From the NCBI GenBank assembly GCA_004295015.1, contig SHNE01000041.1:1-64000 (forward strand): a stretch of DNA of 64,000 bases, given 5' to 3'. Within the stretch, counting starts at the first letter, position 1, and each line of letters opens with the position of its first letter. This document shows positions 63,186 to 64,000 of this stretch, piece after piece. The DNA is from Bacteroidota bacterium (GTDB lineage Bacteria > Bacteroidota > Bacteroidia > AKYH767-A > 2013-40CM-41-45). The notes under the pieces are model-generated. The model was not told the origin of the DNA. It did no database searches and saw only the letters and a list, made by a program, of their open reading frames with translations. Position numbers and translations under genes: made by a program.

Positions 63186-64000
63186 ATGAAAGCAATTTGT
63201 TCGCTCATCTTCTTCACCATATCCGTCCTTGTTTCCGGTTATTCCTTTGGACAAAGCAATTCCTTTCGTTGTGGAACTTTGGAGATGAGCCCAGCTTTTG
63301 AAGAAATAAAGAAGTCACAATCTATTCGCTCTTCAATACCAAACAAAACACAACATAAAATGCAGTCAGCTCCGGATACCATCCATGTTGTCGTTCATGT
63401 TTTATGGTCAAATTCCTCTATGAATATTCCGGATTCAATGATCATGAAGCAGATTCAAATTCTGAATGAAGATTTTCCTCGATTGAATGCAGATACAGTT
63501 AATACACCACAACCCTTTCAGGCACTTTCCGGATCTCTGAGGGTACGTTTTGCACTGGCTTATCGCGATACGAATGGAATGCCAACGACGGGAATCATCC
63601 GAACTCAGACAAGTCATGGTCCTTTTGGTTTTAATACTTATTTCGACATGACTCATTCATCGAATGGCGGTGATGATAAATGGGATTCCAGGTTTATGAA
63701 TATTTACTGTGCAGAAATGTCAGGATCCGACGGCGTAGGATGGATGGGAAGCAATATATGCCTGATCAGTTATTCATCCTTTGGTAATTCACGTGTAGGA
63801 ACACATGAAATGGGGCACGTTTTTGGTCTGAGCCACATATGGGGACCCGAACAATCTTCAGGAGGATTTGTTTGTTCGAGCGATGACGGAATTGCAGATA
63901 CCCCTGAACAATGGTCGCCTGTTTATCATTGTGGGCCATTTCCATTACACGATTCCTGCACTGTTAGTGGCGATGGGATTATGTACATGAATTATATGAA
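63186..64000 (+). CDS. Secreted M43-type zinc metalloprotease (cut by right edge)
   Basis: The reading frame starts at ATG 63186 and stays open to the window end (at least 271 residues). Signal peptide MKAICSLIFFTISVLVSGYSFGQ is followed by a propeptide-like region with FRCGTLEMSP, where the Cys could be a latency switch. The catalytic site is HEMGHVFGLSHIWG with H207, E208, H211 and H217, the extended zinc motif of metzincins of the pappalysin (M43) family. Further family features are VVVHVLWSN, QIQILNEDFPRLNADT and DDGIADTPEQW. The end lies outside the window; a T9SS tail would be expected by analogy with neighbours. Confidence 0.9.
   Translation, partial: MKAICSLIFFTISVLVSGYSFGQSNSFRCGTLEMSPAFEEIKKSQSIRSSIPNKTQHKMQSAPDTIHVVVHVLWSNSSMNIPDSMIMKQIQILNEDFPRLNADTVNTPQPFQALSGSLRVRFALAYRDTNGMPTTGIIRTQTSHGPFGFNTYFDMTHSSNGGDDKWDSRFMNIYCAEMSGSDGVGWMGSNICLISYSSFGNSRVGTHEMGHVFGLSHIWGPEQSSGGFVCSSDDGIADTPEQWSPVYHCGPFPLHDSCTVSGDGIMYMNYM

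Overview
The window reads as a chromosomal segment of a free-living member of the Bacteroidota. The evidence is about a dozen large exported proteins that end in a type A type IX secretion (T9SS) sorting domain (an 80-residue tail with a YPNP-type motif and a G-x-Y-x-L/I segment near the end). Further support comes from FN3, VCBS, lamin-tail and CotH modules, choice-of-anchor V and DUF5777 proteins, candidate TTTG / TAnnTTTG promoters, and weak Shine-Dalgarno signals. I cannot name the genus. I see no rRNA, CRISPR array, prophage or intact insertion sequence. About 42 genes and one tRNA are supported.

Layout. 1-430: a beta-barrel gene without its 5' part, next to a palindromic element and the tail of another frame. 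600-6095: three T9SS cargo genes, a VCBS/ASPIC protein and two tandem paralogues with seven 60-residue repeats each. 6285-8535: a four-helix-bundle protein, a degenerate 40-bp repeat array running up to tRNA-Asn, a PfkB kinase and a 90-bp direct repeat. 8536-20949: exported Mn-type superoxide dismutase, a 1637-residue lamin-tail/CotH protein and a 2052-residue alpha-2-macroglobulin with a thioester motif. 21097-26348: two tandem FN3/purple acid phosphatase paralogues. 26394-35232 (minus strand): YdeP-type molybdopterin oxidoreductase with FdhD, a RecD-like helicase, a six-FN3 protein and a VCBS protein.

35346-43610 holds most of the lower kynurenine (3-hydroxyanthranilate) route. A minus-strand operon runs SDR, DUF4258, 2-aminomuconate-semialdehyde dehydrogenase, SET protein. 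It is transcribed away from a plus-strand group with 3-hydroxyanthranilate dioxygenase, a TMTC-like membrane protein, ACMS decarboxylase and a DUF1223 protein. The next enzyme, a RidA-type 2-aminomuconate deaminase, lies 20 kb away at 62586. Together they would convert 3-hydroxyanthranilate through 2-amino-3-carboxymuconate semialdehyde and 2-aminomuconate to 4-oxalocrotonate. Kynureninase and the later steps are not in the window.

43636-46221 (minus): DUF5777 barrel, two small lipoproteins with CX3CH/CX4CH motifs and a CLNCH-bearing T9SS protein, possibly an outer-surface redox module. 46541-50909: an OmpR/histidine-kinase pair followed by a glycine-rich surface protein. 51094-64000: large PurF-type amidophosphoribosyltransferase, a SPOR-like envelope protein, a sialidase-like T9SS protein, aspartate-semialdehyde dehydrogenase, a lamin-tail protein, a methyltransferase/fructosamine-kinase pair, an exported intradiol-dioxygenase-like T9SS protein, the aminomuconate deaminase, and a metalloprotease cut by the right edge.

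Nothing here is clearly a new defence or mobile system. The best candidates for something undescribed are the redox-looking surface cluster at 43.6-46.2 kb, the SDR without the usual catalytic Tyr/Lys inside the kynurenine operon, the macroglobulin with a TonB-plug-like insert, the exported ring-cleavage enzyme opposite the aminomuconate deaminase, and the repeat array at tRNA-Asn.
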